In this document: one piece after another, positions 35,989-44,130 of the stretch
How the letters are laid out: each line of letters begins with the position of its first letter
How positions within the stretch are numbered: the stretch's first letter is position 1
Assembly: GCA_002215645.1 (NCBI GenBank)
Contig: NGFI01000002.1
Location: 591,499 to 655,498 of the forward strand
Direction of reading: 5' to 3'
Length of the DNA: 64,000 nt
From: Gemmatimonadetes bacterium 2013_60CM_65_52
GTDB lineage: Bacteria; Gemmatimonadota; Gemmatimonadetes; Gemmatimonadales; Gemmatimonadaceae
Made by a program: the position numbers and the translations under genes
The notes under the pieces: generated by a model
What the model was told of the DNA's origin: nothing
The model's database searches: none
What the model saw: the letters and a program-made list of their open reading frames with translations, nothing else

Positions 35989-36454
35989 GAATTCCTCCGT
36001 GGTCGGTGAGCTTCCCGACAGGGGATATGGCAGGTGCTGGACCGTGAGTTAAGTGCTGATTTGGATGTTTAACTGGTGAAGTCGTCCATGTGATGGGCAG
36101 GCGGTGTCCTCGCGGAGCTACAGCGAGCTCGAGTATCCTGGAGAAAGAACAGAATGCCAGGTAGCTCGTCGTCGGCGGAGATATGGGGAGGCTGGCGATA
36201 CGAAGAAAAGTAGAGCAACTGCCCTCTTACCACAGAGGCCACAGAGAACACAGAGGGGGCCTCTTTTTCCTTTTTCTGAGATCGCAGTTCTCTGTGTGCT
36301 CTGTGTTCTCTGTGGTTCATTTAGCTCTGTGGTTCAGGTAGCTCTGCGGTTCATTCGCACCGGCGAACCCAACTGCTTCTCTGCCAGCAAGTTGGGTTGC
36401 GCGCGGTGACGTGGACACGCATCTTGCCGCGTCATCGAAATCCCTGGAGAAACA
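35989..36454. other. 466-bp intergenic region upstream of the peroxiredoxin
   Basis: A divergent gap that holds the related CACAGAG repeat locus B (36230-36336). The right part (36337-36454) is the probable promoter and leader of the peroxiredoxin gene, with GGAG six bases before its ATG. Small frames in this gap translate the repeat and are not believed. Confidence 0.65.
36230..36336 (+). repeat. Related CACAGAG inverted repeat, locus B
   Basis: The left arm at 36230-36256 (CCACAGAGG, CCACAGAGAACACAGAGG) and the right arm at 36290-36315 (CTCTGTGTGCTCTGTG, TTCTCTGTGG) are inverted copies. The tail GTGGTTCATTTAGCTCTGTG matches the GTGGTTCAT block of the long elements A and C. The flanking blocks of A and C are absent. 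Inside it, AGAGGCC (36234-36240) pairs with GGCCTCT (36258-36264), followed by TTTTCCTTTTT, which resembles a plus-strand terminator. Confidence 0.7.
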
Positions 36455-37027
36455 ATGCCTCACCGGATGCGGATCCTCACCGTCGTCGCCGCGGCCACGC
36501 TCCTTGCCGCAGGGGGACGCCTGTCGGCCCAGCAGCCAGCAGGTCCCGCCGTACCCGAGGTCGGCGCGATGGCGCCCGAATTCGCCGTCGTCGGTGCGAC
36601 GCGGTATGGAGTCCTCCGCGACTCGGTTCGCCTCTCGGACTATCGGGGCAAGACCGTCGTCCTCGCATTCTTCTTCAAGGCGCGGACAAAGGGCTGAACG
36701 ATTCAAATGGAGGCGTACCGTGATCAGTACGCCAAGCTCTTCAACAACGGACGCAACGTCGTGGTCCTCGGTGTCAGCGTGGATCCCGATACGACGCTGG
36801 CCGCATGGGCCCGGGATCAGCAGACGCCGATACTGTATGGCAGCGATCCGGACCAGCACGTCGGCAAGCTGTATGGTTCAGTCAGCGGCACGTCGGACAA
36901 CCGTTCGCTCTTCGTCATCGATCCATCGGGACGCATCGTGAAACGCATGCTGCCGTTCAACGTCCTCGCGCAAACGGCGTACGACGAGCTCGAGGCGGCT
37001 GTGCGGCAGACCTTGCCGGCGAAGTGA
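36455..37027 (+). CDS. Peroxiredoxin with in-frame TGA at the catalytic position (probable selenoprotein)
   Basis: A 190-residue exported thioredoxin-fold peroxidase if the TGA at 36695-36697 (codon 81) is read as selenocysteine. Seen: signal peptide (MRILTVVAAATLLAAGGRLS, cleavage near AQQ), Prx N-terminal strand VPEVGAMAPEFAVVG, then VVLAFFFKARTKG-U-TIQMEAYRDQY. In ordinary homologues the U position is the peroxidatic Cys of the F-P-x-x-x-T-x-G-C-T motif. The same frame continues through VVVLGVSVDPDTTLAAWARD, LYGSDPDQHVGKLYG and SLFVIDPSGRIVK to a normal end. The chain has no cysteine at all. A SECIS-like hairpin follows the TGA at the right distance. GGAG lies six bases before the ATG. Sec machinery is not in the window, so a nonsense mutation or sequencing error remains possible. 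Confidence 0.8.
36712..36733 (+). promoter_or_regulatory. Candidate bacterial SECIS hairpin
   Basis: GGCGTAC pairs with GTACGCC (7 bp, perfect) around the 8-base loop CGTGATCA. The loop starts 22 bases after the in-frame TGA and has G as its second base. Both the distance and the early loop G fit what is known of bacterial SECIS elements bound by SelB. The hairpin also encodes part of the conserved MEAYRDQYA stretch. Confidence 0.65.
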
Positions 37028-37139
37028 CCCGACTCGGCCCACCCTCGCAGCATTTCGTCTGACGCGAAACGCCGATCGCGCGCGCGCGGTCCTCACCGAG
37101 CTGTATGACGCCGCCGTCACAGGTGCCGCTCCCGGCCCC

Positions 37140-38405
37140 GTGACGGCGGCGGCACTGCGAGATTTTCCCGCCCGTACCGAACAGCGCATCTGGCTGTATG
37201 CGCTGGGCAAGGCCGCCTATCCCATGGCGGCGAGCGCGGCCGCCATGCTCCAGCGCGCGCTCCTGCGCATCGCCGGCGGCATCATCGTCGGCGAAGAGAT
37301 CGAGGCGTCACCGTATGCGACGGTCGTCGCCATGCGCGGGGATCATCCACTGCCGGGACGACACTCGTTCACGGCGGCGGAAAAAATCGGCGCGATGGCC
37401 ACCGGCATGCGTGCGGACGACGTCGCCATCGTGCTCCTCAGCGGTGGCGTCTCGAGTCTCGTCGCCGCGCCGCTTCGCGGCATGGCGGAGTCGGATCTCG
37501 GGCAATTGTTCGAGCTTCTGCTCGCCTCCGGCCTCGACATTCACGACATGAATGCGGTGCGCAAGCGATTCCTGCGCTGGGGCGCGGGACGTCTCGCGCT
37601 CGCACTCGCACCAGCGCGGACGTACGCGTTCATCATGAGCGACGTACCGGGCGACGATCCGGCCTCCATCGGCTCCGGGCCATGCACGCCCGACGTCGTG
37701 ACGGCGCGCCAGGTGACGGAGCGGCTTCAACGCGCCGGATTGTACTCACGCATTGCACCCGCAATGCGCGACCATCTCGCGAGCGTCGTTCGCGGCGTGC
37801 TTCCTGAGACGCCCAAACCCTCGCACCCTGCGTTCGCGCACGTCAGCACGAAGATCATCGGCCGCAACGCGCTCGCGCTGGACGCCGTGTGCACGCAGGC
37901 AGCCTCTCTCGATCTGGACGTGGAGCGAGTCGCTGCTCCGCTCTCGGGCGACGCGGCCACGAGCGGCGACCGCATCGCAACGACATTGATCGAGCGCGCG
38001 GCGTCGGCCACGAGACGAACGTGCATCGTGTGGGGCGGCGAGACGACGGTGCAGCTCGGTCACGACGGCTCGGGCTCGGTGAATGCCGCAGACACTCCGC
38101 CGAGCGGCGGGCGGTGCCAGGAGTTGGCCCTCGCTGCGGCGCGGCGTCTGTCCCAGGGCGGCGATGCCGCGACGCGCATTACGCTGCTCGCGGCAGGGAC
38201 CGACGGACGCGACGGGACCACCGACGCCGCCGGCGCATTTGCGGATGCATCCCTGTGGTCCACCATCCGCGAGAGCGGTTACGATCCCGATCTCGCCCTC
38301 CAGCGGCACGAATCGCACGCGGTGCTCGGTGCCACGCATTCATTGTTTCCGCGTCGCGCCACGGGGACGAACGTCATGGACGTCGTCATCGGCATCATCG
38401 AGTGA
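37140..38405 (+). CDS. Glycerate 2-kinase, MOFRL family
   Basis: A 421-residue kinase of the type-2 glycerate kinase (GLYCTK/MOFRL) family, which phosphorylates glycerate. Seen: LYALGKAAYPMAASAAAML (about 20-38), GDHPLPGRHSF, VLLSGGVSSLVAAP (about 98-111), IMSDVPGDDPASIGSGPCTPD near 163-183, and the MOFRL end: GGETTVQLG, GGRCQELALAAARRL, TDGRDGTTDAAGAFAD and a final TGTNVMDVVIGI. The homology extends upstream of the GTG at 37140 (RARAVLTELYDAAVTG begins at about 37077), so the true start is earlier. No ATG, GTG or TTG is available there after the peroxiredoxin stop; a CTG at 37059 is the best candidate. Confidence 0.88.
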   Translation: MTAAALRDFPARTEQRIWLYALGKAAYPMAASAAAMLQRALLRIAGGIIVGEEIEASPYATVVAMRGDHPLPGRHSFTAAEKIGAMATGMRADDVAIVLLSGGVSSLVAAPLRGMAESDLGQLFELLLASGLDIHDMNAVRKRFLRWGAGRLALALAPARTYAFIMSDVPGDDPASIGSGPCTPDVVTARQVTERLQRAGLYSRIAPAMRDHLASVVRGVLPETPKPSHPAFAHVSTKIIGRNALALDAVCTQAASLDLDVERVAAPLSGDAATSGDRIATTLIERAASATRRTCIVWGGETTVQLGHDGSGSVNAADTPPSGGRCQELALAAARRLSQGGDAATRITLLAAGTDGRDGTTDAAGAFADASLWSTIRESGYDPDLALQRHESHAVLGATHSLFPRRATGTNVMDVVIGIIE

Positions 38406-38450
38406 GGCGTCGCCGGCGCTCGCCGTAGACGCGCCGGTTATCTTTGCACC

Positions 38451-39389
38451 ATGACCAGCGCACCGTTTCGCGTCGGAATCATTCAGGATTCCGCATCGCC
38501 CGACGCCAAAGCCAATCTCGACGCCTCCGTCGCGCGCGTTCGCGAAGCGGCTGCGCGCGGCGCGCAAGTCATCTGTCTCAAGGAGCTCTTCAACGCGCCG
38601 TATTTCTGCAAGTCGCAGAAGTACGAGCGCTTCGACATGGCGGAGCCGATCCCCGGTCCCACCACCGCCGTCATGCAGAAGCTCGCCGCAGAGCTCGGCG
38701 TCGTACTCATCGCCCCCATCTTCGAACGCCAGGCTGCGGGCGTCTATCGCAACTCGGCGGCAATCATCGATGCCGACGGATCGCTGCTCGGGGTGTATCG
38801 GAAGATGCACATTCCGGACGATCCGCTCTTCAACGAGAAATACTACTTCGTCCCGGGAGACGCCGCCCACGACGACCGCATCGACGCCATCGGTGAGATC
38901 GCCAAGCAGGCCAGCGGCTTCCGCGTCTGGAACACGCGCTTCGCAAAGATCGGTGTGCTGATCTGCTGGGATCAGTGGTACCCGGAGGCGGCGCGCATCA
39001 CGAGCCTTCTCGGGGCCGACATTCTCTTCTATCCCACGGCCATCGGCTGGCATCCCGCGGAAAAGGACGAATTCGGCGCCGCGCAGGTGGATGCGTGGCG
39101 CACGATTCAGCGTTCGCACGCCATCGCGAACGGTGTGTTCGTCGCGTCGCCTAATCGCGTTGGTCATGAAGACGACGAGCCGGGCACGCGCGGCATCGAG
39201 TTCTTTGGCAACTCATTCATCGCGGATCCCTTCGGGCGCGTTCTGGCCACCGCGGGCACGGAGGAGGCGATTCTCATTGCGGATTGCGATCCGCGCTTGA
39301 TCGACGAGACGCGCCGTAACTGGCCCTTCCTGCGCGATCGCCGCATCGACGCCTATGCGCCGATTCTCTCGCGCTACCTCGGCGCCTGA
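38451..39389 (+). CDS. aguB: N-carbamoylputrescine amidase
   Basis: A 312-residue nitrilase-superfamily enzyme that hydrolyses N-carbamoylputrescine to putrescine, CO2 and ammonia, the last step of the agmatine route. Seen: catalytic triad Glu45 (LKELFNAPYF), Lys118 (YRKMHIPDDP) and Cys172 (GVLICWDQWYPEAARI), plus FYPTAIGWHP and the NRVGHE segment typical of AguB. Length fits the family. aguA follows 25 bases after its stop, so the pair forms an operon that converts agmatine to putrescine. Arginine decarboxylase is not seen in the window. Confidence 0.93.
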   Translation: MTSAPFRVGIIQDSASPDAKANLDASVARVREAAARGAQVICLKELFNAPYFCKSQKYERFDMAEPIPGPTTAVMQKLAAELGVVLIAPIFERQAAGVYRNSAAIIDADGSLLGVYRKMHIPDDPLFNEKYYFVPGDAAHDDRIDAIGEIAKQASGFRVWNTRFAKIGVLICWDQWYPEAARITSLLGADILFYPTAIGWHPAEKDEFGAAQVDAWRTIQRSHAIANGVFVASPNRVGHEDDEPGTRGIEFFGNSFIADPFGRVLATAGTEEAILIADCDPRLIDETRRNWPFLRDRRIDAYAPILSRYLGA

Positions 39390-39414
39390 GCAGCTCGTCG
39401 GGACGAGCCCAAGC

Positions 39415-40452
39415 ATGACCACATATTCGTTCCCCGCCGAGTGGGCGCCACATGCCGCCACGTGGATCGCGTGGCCGCATCACGAGCCGGACTGGCCCGG
39501 AAAGCTGGCCGCCATCTCGTGGGTGTACGCCGAGATCGCGCGGGTGCTCGCGCTGCACGAGCGCGTCGAGATTCTGTGTCACGACGAGTCGGTCAAGGCC
39601 GCGGCGCGGGAACACCTCGCTGCACACGGTGTCGTCGAGAATGCTCGATTGCACGTCGTCCCGACCGACCGCGTGTGGCTGCGTGACTCCGCGCCCACGT
39701 TCGTGCGTGACGAGCATGGCTCCGTCGTGCTGATGAACTGGATGTTCAACGCGTGGGCGAAATATCCGAACTTCGCGCTCGACGCCGAGGTCGGTCGCGC
39801 GATCGAGCACATCACCGGACTCGGGCGCGTGGAGCCCTTGCGTCCGTATGGCGGCGGACGGCTCGTGCTCGAGGGAGGCGGCATCGAGACCGACGGGGAA
39901 GGAACTCTTCTCGTGACGGAAGAGTGGCTTCTCTCTCACGAGCAGGTGCGCAACCCCGGGCTCGATCGCGAGGCGTACGAGCGTGCGTTCCGCGAGTGGC
40001 TGGGCATTCGCCACACCATCTGGCTGGGTGAGGGCTGCGTCGGCGACGACACGCATGGCCATGTGGACGACGTCGCCCGTTTCGCCGGACCCGGTCGCGT
40101 TCTACTCGCCTACGAAGAAGATCCCGCCGACGACGAAAATCATCGCCGCAGCGAGGACAACCTGCGCCGGCTCGAGCTCGCGGGCGCTGACGCCGGCGCC
40201 CTGGAAGTCGTGAAGCTTCCGTATCCGCGCCCCGTGATGATGAACGGCGAGCGATTGCCCGCGAGCTACGCCAACTTCTACATCGCGAACGGAGCCGTGC
40301 TCGTCCCCACCTTCAACGACCCGAACGATCGTGTCGCGCTCAACACCATTGCGTCGGTGTTCCCGGGGCGCAGCGTGACCGGCATCCACGCCGTGGATCT
40401 CGTCTGGGGTTACGGAACACTGCACTGCCTCGCACAGCAGCAGCCGTCGTGA
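39415..40452 (+). CDS. aguA: Agmatine deiminase
   Basis: A 345-residue enzyme of the porphyromonas-type peptidyl-arginine deiminase fold that converts agmatine to N-carbamoylputrescine. Seen: PAEWAPHAATWIAWPHHEPDW at the N-terminus (split over 7-27), VWLRDSAPTFV near 87, the GGGIETDGEGTLLVTEEWLL region with the Glu/Asp ligands, GDDTHGHVDDVARF with the catalytic His, and the nucleophile in GTLHCLAQQ (Cys338). The product feeds aguB just upstream. The ATG at 39415 begins at the conserved N-terminus; an earlier in-frame ATG lies inside aguB. Confidence 0.95.
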   Translation: MTTYSFPAEWAPHAATWIAWPHHEPDWPGKLAAISWVYAEIARVLALHERVEILCHDESVKAAAREHLAAHGVVENARLHVVPTDRVWLRDSAPTFVRDEHGSVVLMNWMFNAWAKYPNFALDAEVGRAIEHITGLGRVEPLRPYGGGRLVLEGGGIETDGEGTLLVTEEWLLSHEQVRNPGLDREAYERAFREWLGIRHTIWLGEGCVGDDTHGHVDDVARFAGPGRVLLAYEEDPADDENHRRSEDNLRRLELAGADAGALEVVKLPYPRPVMMNGERLPASYANFYIANGAVLVPTFNDPNDRVALNTIASVFPGRSVTGIHAVDLVWGYGTLHCLAQQQPS

Positions 40453-40850
40453 CGACGCAGGCCTCCGGACACGCATACACTGTCGTGTACGATGGTGAGT
40501 GTCGCGTCTGTCGGCGCACCGCCGACGTTTTGCGCAGATGGAGCCGTGACGGCAACATTGAAATAGTGCCGTGGCAGGCGCCCGGTGTAACGGCGCGCTT
40601 TTCGTGGATTCCAGCCCAGGCGTTCAGCGAAGCGATGCAATTGATCGCCGCGGATGGAACCACATGGCAGGGCGCCGCGGCAATCGAACAGCTACTCGAA
40701 GCTCTGCCGCGCGGACGATTGATCTCCTGGCTGTTCCACGTTCCCTTCGCCCGCACGCTGGCCGATCGCTTCTACCGATGGTTCGCCCGGAATCGCTACC
40801 GCCTGGGATGCGGCGAACATTGCTCCGTAGCGTCGCCGCATCGACACTGA
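40449..40850 (+). CDS. DCC family thiol-disulfide oxidoreductase (DUF393)
   Basis: A 133-residue protein with the DCC family signature VVYDGECRVCRR (Cys18 and Cys21, D-G-x-C-x-x-C) and the later Trp/Arg-rich helices FARTLADRFYRWFARNRYRL. The family is predicted to act as thiol-disulfide oxidoreductases, but the substrates are unknown. GTG start overlapping the aguA stop (GTGA), so it is the third gene of the agu operon. The C-terminus adds a further CGEHC pair (about 124-128), which is common in this family. Confidence 0.82.
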   Translation: MTTQASGHAYTVVYDGECRVCRRTADVLRRWSRDGNIEIVPWQAPGVTARFSWIPAQAFSEAMQLIAADGTTWQGAAAIEQLLEALPRGRLISWLFHVPFARTLADRFYRWFARNRYRLGCGEHCSVASPHRH

Positions 40851-40869
40851 GTCCGGCGCGCCGCTTCGA

Positions 40870-42573
40870 CTACTGGCGGCAGCTCGCCAGCGGATCCGGA
40901 CGCGGCTTGTCCACCACGGGACGATGGTCGAGCGCGGCAACCCGCCCCGCGAGCGCGAACGCGAGCTGTCCGATGCGCGCCATCTTCGGGTAGTCGATGT
41001 ACTGCGGTTCGTCCGTCACCTGGTGATAGTCACCGTGCAGACCCGTCGTCAGAAACACGATGGGAATGCCGAATCGCGCGTAGTTGTAGTGATCGCTGCG
41101 GCAGTAGATGTTTTCGGGGTGCCCGTTTGCATCGTACGCGTAGTCCAGCGTAAACGGCTGCGGGCTCGAACGGTTCACTGTTTCCGCGAGATCACCCAAC
41201 TCTGTGGATAGGCGCCGCGAGCCGACGACCATGAGATAGCGCTCGCTTCCCGCAGGCAGATCCGGCGCGGCGCCGCGGCCGACCATGTCGAGATTGATCT
41301 GCGCTACGATGGAATCCAATGGGACGGTCGGGTGATCGCTGTACCACCGGGAACCGAGCAGTCCCTTCTCCTCGGCGGTGTGCCACACGAAGAGCAGTGA
41401 GCGCCGCGGTTTGGCTTTCGCCTTGGCGAATGCTTCCGCCACTTCCAGCAACGTCACGGTGCCCGAGCCGTCGTCGTCCGCGCCGTTGAAGATCGAGTCG
41501 CGCCGCGCTGGCCGACGACGGTGCAAGGCGTTCACGTCCACGCGGATTGCCGCGATTCGTGCATCACGTTCGGCACGCGCCTCCGGCGTGAGCGGCGCGC
41601 CAGAAGGATTGTCCATGATCCGATAGCGCTGCGCATTGAATGCGTGCAGCGAGTCGTGATCGAGCGGCCCGGCAATGCGATAACCCAAGTGATCGCTGTG
41701 CGCGCCGAGTGCGACGTATTCATTCGCGAGCAGCGAATCGCTGCCGCGGATGATGCCGATGACGTTCCGCGTCGGCGCGGGCTTCTCGTCGTACTCGAGC
41801 TCGCCGGTGATGGTCGTGCCAATGGTCGCAACGGTCAGACTCTCCAGCGGCGCGCCGAGCAGGCGTTGCGCCATGAGGGGTGTGACAACGAGGATGACCG
41901 GCGTCGTTGGCGCGTTGGGGGGAGCGGGCAGCGCGTATGACGGCGTACGTCCCTGCACCATCTGCGCCGCGGTCATCATGTCGCCTCCCACCACGGCAAC
42001 GGCGGCCGCGCCGCTCAACGCACTATTGGGCGGAATGCGCGTCAGCCCGTCAGGCGCCTGGAGCACGACGAACCGGCCCTGCGCCTGCGACGCGCTGATC
42101 TGTCTTGTCGAATCGCCCCACACGCCGCCGTAGACGGTCTGTGTGTTCTCGATCTTGCGCGGTGCCGCGCCGCGAAATGGTAGCGCCACGAAATCGGCGA
42201 ACGCGTTGTACATGCCGGAGCCGATGGTGATCGTCGACGACTTCTTGAACGTGCGCGAGATCAGCGGAATGGACTGGAAGTAGGTTCCGCTGTCCCCCGC
42301 CGGCTCGACGTGCAGTCGCTCGAGCTGCGCCGCGATGTATGTCGTCGCCTTCGCGTGTCCCTCGCTGCCGGCTTCGCGCCCCTGCATCGAGTCATCGGCG
42401 AAGACATACAGACGCGACATGAGGTCCGTCGCCGTGATGGCCGCCATCGTCCGCGTCGCCCTGCGTTTGAGCGGCAATCGCTTGGCGGGTGCACGTTGCG
42501 CGAAGGCCGCCTCACCGGCGACCAGTGCGATGGCGAGCGCTGCGAGAATCGAGACGGAGCGAAGACGATGCAC
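40870..42573 (-). CDS. M28 family secreted aminopeptidase
   Basis: A 567-residue exported dizinc peptidase. GTG start giving a signal peptide (VHRLRSVSILAALAIALVAG, cleavage near AFAQ). Metal ligands by motif: GAHSDHLG (His and Asp), GADDDGSGTVTLLEVAEAF (Asp), AEEKGLLGSRWYS (catalytic and ligand Glu), INLDMVGRG (Asp) and CRSDHYNYARFGIPIVF (His). The region about 130-270 is a PA-like insert (FVVLQAPDGLTRIPPN, AAAVAVVGGD), common in M28 peptidases that handle peptides outside the cell. The open frame continues upstream over the opposite-strand metB-like gene; that part is a shadow. Convergent with the DCC gene. Confidence 0.9.
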   Translation of the reverse strand: MHRLRSVSILAALAIALVAGEAAFAQRAPAKRLPLKRRATRTMAAITATDLMSRLYVFADDSMQGREAGSEGHAKATTYIAAQLERLHVEPAGDSGTYFQSIPLISRTFKKSSTITIGSGMYNAFADFVALPFRGAAPRKIENTQTVYGGVWGDSTRQISASQAQGRFVVLQAPDGLTRIPPNSALSGAAAVAVVGGDMMTAAQMVQGRTPSYALPAPPNAPTTPVILVVTPLMAQRLLGAPLESLTVATIGTTITGELEYDEKPAPTRNVIGIIRGSDSLLANEYVALGAHSDHLGYRIAGPLDHDSLHAFNAQRYRIMDNPSGAPLTPEARAERDARIAAIRVDVNALHRRRPARRDSIFNGADDDGSGTVTLLEVAEAFAKAKAKPRRSLLFVWHTAEEKGLLGSRWYSDHPTVPLDSIVAQINLDMVGRGAAPDLPAGSERYLMVVGSRRLSTELGDLAETVNRSSPQPFTLDYAYDANGHPENIYCRSDHYNYARFGIPIVFLTTGLHGDYHQVTDEPQYIDYPKMARIGQLAFALAGRVAALDHRPVVDKPRPDPLASCRQ

Positions 42574-42638
42574 GGTGTTGCTCGATGCGTGTGGTGGCGT
42601 TGGAAATGAAGGTGGCCGAAAGATAGAGGGGGCGCGGC

Positions 42639-43832
42639 ATGTCGCATCAAGACACGCCCCGATATCTTGCGGCGTCGCCGGCGCCCGGCGGCCTTTTCGC
42701 ACCACGCATGCGCATCGAAACGCTCGCCGTTCACGCCGGTCACGCCGCCGATCCTTCCACCGGCGCCGTAACGCCTCCCATTCACCTATCCACGACGTTC
42801 GAGCGCGACCTGGATGGTGGATTCCGCGCGGGACACGTCTATGCGCGGACGTCGAATCCCAATCGCGATGCGCTCGAAGAGGCGATGGCCGCGCTCGAGG
42901 GCGGTGCCACGGCCATCGCCTACGGGTCTGGTTCCGCGGCCACCATGTCAGTGTTTCAGGCGCTTTCACCCGGCGACCACGTGATCGCGCCACACGATGC
43001 GTACTACGGCACCCTCCGCCAACTGCGCGAGATTTTCGCGCGCTGGGGCCTGGAGCACGACGCGGTGGACATGACCGACGTGGACGCGGTCGCGCGCGTG
43101 GTGCGCCCCGAAACGCGCGTCGTGTGGGTGGAGACGCCGTCCAACCCGCTCGTCCGCGTCGTGGACATCGCGCGCCTCGCCGACCTGGCACATACTGTTG
43201 GCGCGCGCTGCGTGGTAGACAACACGTGGGCGACACCGGTGCTTCAGCGTCCGCTCGGGCTCGGCGCCGACCTGGTGATGCACTCCACCACCAAGTACCT
43301 CGGCGGGCACAGCGATCTGCTCGGCGGCGCCATCGTCGCGAAGAGCGACGGCGATTTCGTCGAGCGGATGCGGCTCACACAGCGTGTGGGCGGTGCCATT
43401 CCTTCGCCATTCGATTGCTGGCTGCTGCTGCGGGGCATCCGCACTTTGCCGTGGCGAATTGCTGCGCATTGCTCGAACGCGATGACCGTCGCGCGTTACC
43501 TCGAGTCGAACCGCGCGGTCGAGGCCGTGCACTATCCGGGACTCGAGTCGCATTCAGGACACGAAATCGCAATGCGACAGATGAGCGACTTCGGCGGAAT
43601 GATGAGCATTCAGCTCCACGGTGGCGAAGCGGCGGCCATGGCCCTGACGCACCGGGTCAAGCTGTTCACGCGCGCAACGAGCCTCGGCGGAACGGAATCG
43701 CTGATCGAGCACCGGCGGTCTGTCGAAGGACCGACGAGCATCTCGCCGGAGAATCTGCTGCGCCTATCGATCGGTCTGGAGCATCCGGACGACCTGATCG
43801 AGGATCTCGATGAGGCACTGCGAGCACACTAG
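42639..43832 (+). CDS. Cystathionine gamma-synthase / gamma-lyase family enzyme
   Basis: A 397-residue PLP enzyme of the Cys/Met metabolism family, acting in transsulfuration (cystathionine synthesis or cleavage). Seen: IETLAVHAGHAADPSTGAV (26-44), YARTSNPNRDALEEAMAALE (68-87), YGSGSAATMSVFQAL, VDNTWATPVLQRPLGLGAD (193-211), the Schiff-base Lys219 in HSTTKYLGGHSDLLGG and TSLGGTESLIEHR near the end. MetB, MetC/CGL and related enzymes cannot be separated by eye. An AGGGGG lies 7 bases upstream of the ATG at 42639; the ATG at 42708 is an alternative. The last four codons and stop lie inside a repeat block shared with elements A and C. Confidence 0.92.
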   Translation: MSHQDTPRYLAASPAPGGLFAPRMRIETLAVHAGHAADPSTGAVTPPIHLSTTFERDLDGGFRAGHVYARTSNPNRDALEEAMAALEGGATAIAYGSGSAATMSVFQALSPGDHVIAPHDAYYGTLRQLREIFARWGLEHDAVDMTDVDAVARVVRPETRVVWVETPSNPLVRVVDIARLADLAHTVGARCVVDNTWATPVLQRPLGLGADLVMHSTTKYLGGHSDLLGGAIVAKSDGDFVERMRLTQRVGGAIPSPFDCWLLLRGIRTLPWRIAAHCSNAMTVARYLESNRAVEAVHYPGLESHSGHEIAMRQMSDFGGMMSIQLHGGEAAAMALTHRVKLFTRATSLGGTESLIEHRRSVEGPTSISPENLLRLSIGLEHPDDLIEDLDEALRAH

Positions 43833-44110
43833 CGGCGCGCGGTATCTGCAAGTTTTTCGGCTTGGAAGAACAGGAACTGCTTGAATTGACCAGAGAGAGC
43901 ACAGAGGTCACTGCGAGCACACTAGCGGCGCGCCGTATCCGCAAGTTCTTCAGCTTGGAAGAACAGGAACTGCTTGAATTGACCACAGAGAGCACAGAGG
44001 TCACAGACGCTTTCTAGGGAATGCCAAGCCTCTGTGTCCTCTGTGGTTCATATGCGGTGTTCTTCTTTAGTTTGTGGTCTCTGCAGTTTGTGGTCTCTGT
44101 GGTTTGTTGG
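43816..44110 (+). repeat. Long noncoding repeat, copy C, with a 93-bp tandem half copy
   Basis: The full-length copy runs 43911-44110 and matches the minus strand of 32071-32260. A diverged partial copy precedes it at 43816-43910 with period 93 (both start CACTGCGAGCACACTAGCGG and contain AACAGGAACTGCTTGAATTG and AGCACAGAGGTCAC). Inside the main copy the 18-base block AGTTTGTGGTCTCTG plus flank is itself doubled. It ends 20 bases before queC in the same orientation as copy A relative to its gene. The whole gap 43833-44130 is otherwise empty. Confidence 0.85.
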
Positions 44111-44130
44111 CGCCGAGCTAACTTTCAAGG

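Noticed and set aside
36069..36320. 83-residue minus-strand frame over repeat locus B
   Set aside because: It consists of translated CACAGAG repeat and has no ribosome-binding site.
36455..36697. Truncated peroxiredoxin pseudogene reading of the in-frame TGA
   Set aside because: The frame resumes at once with conserved sequence to the normal end, the stop lies exactly at the catalytic residue, and a SECIS-like hairpin follows; recoding explains it better, although an error cannot be excluded.
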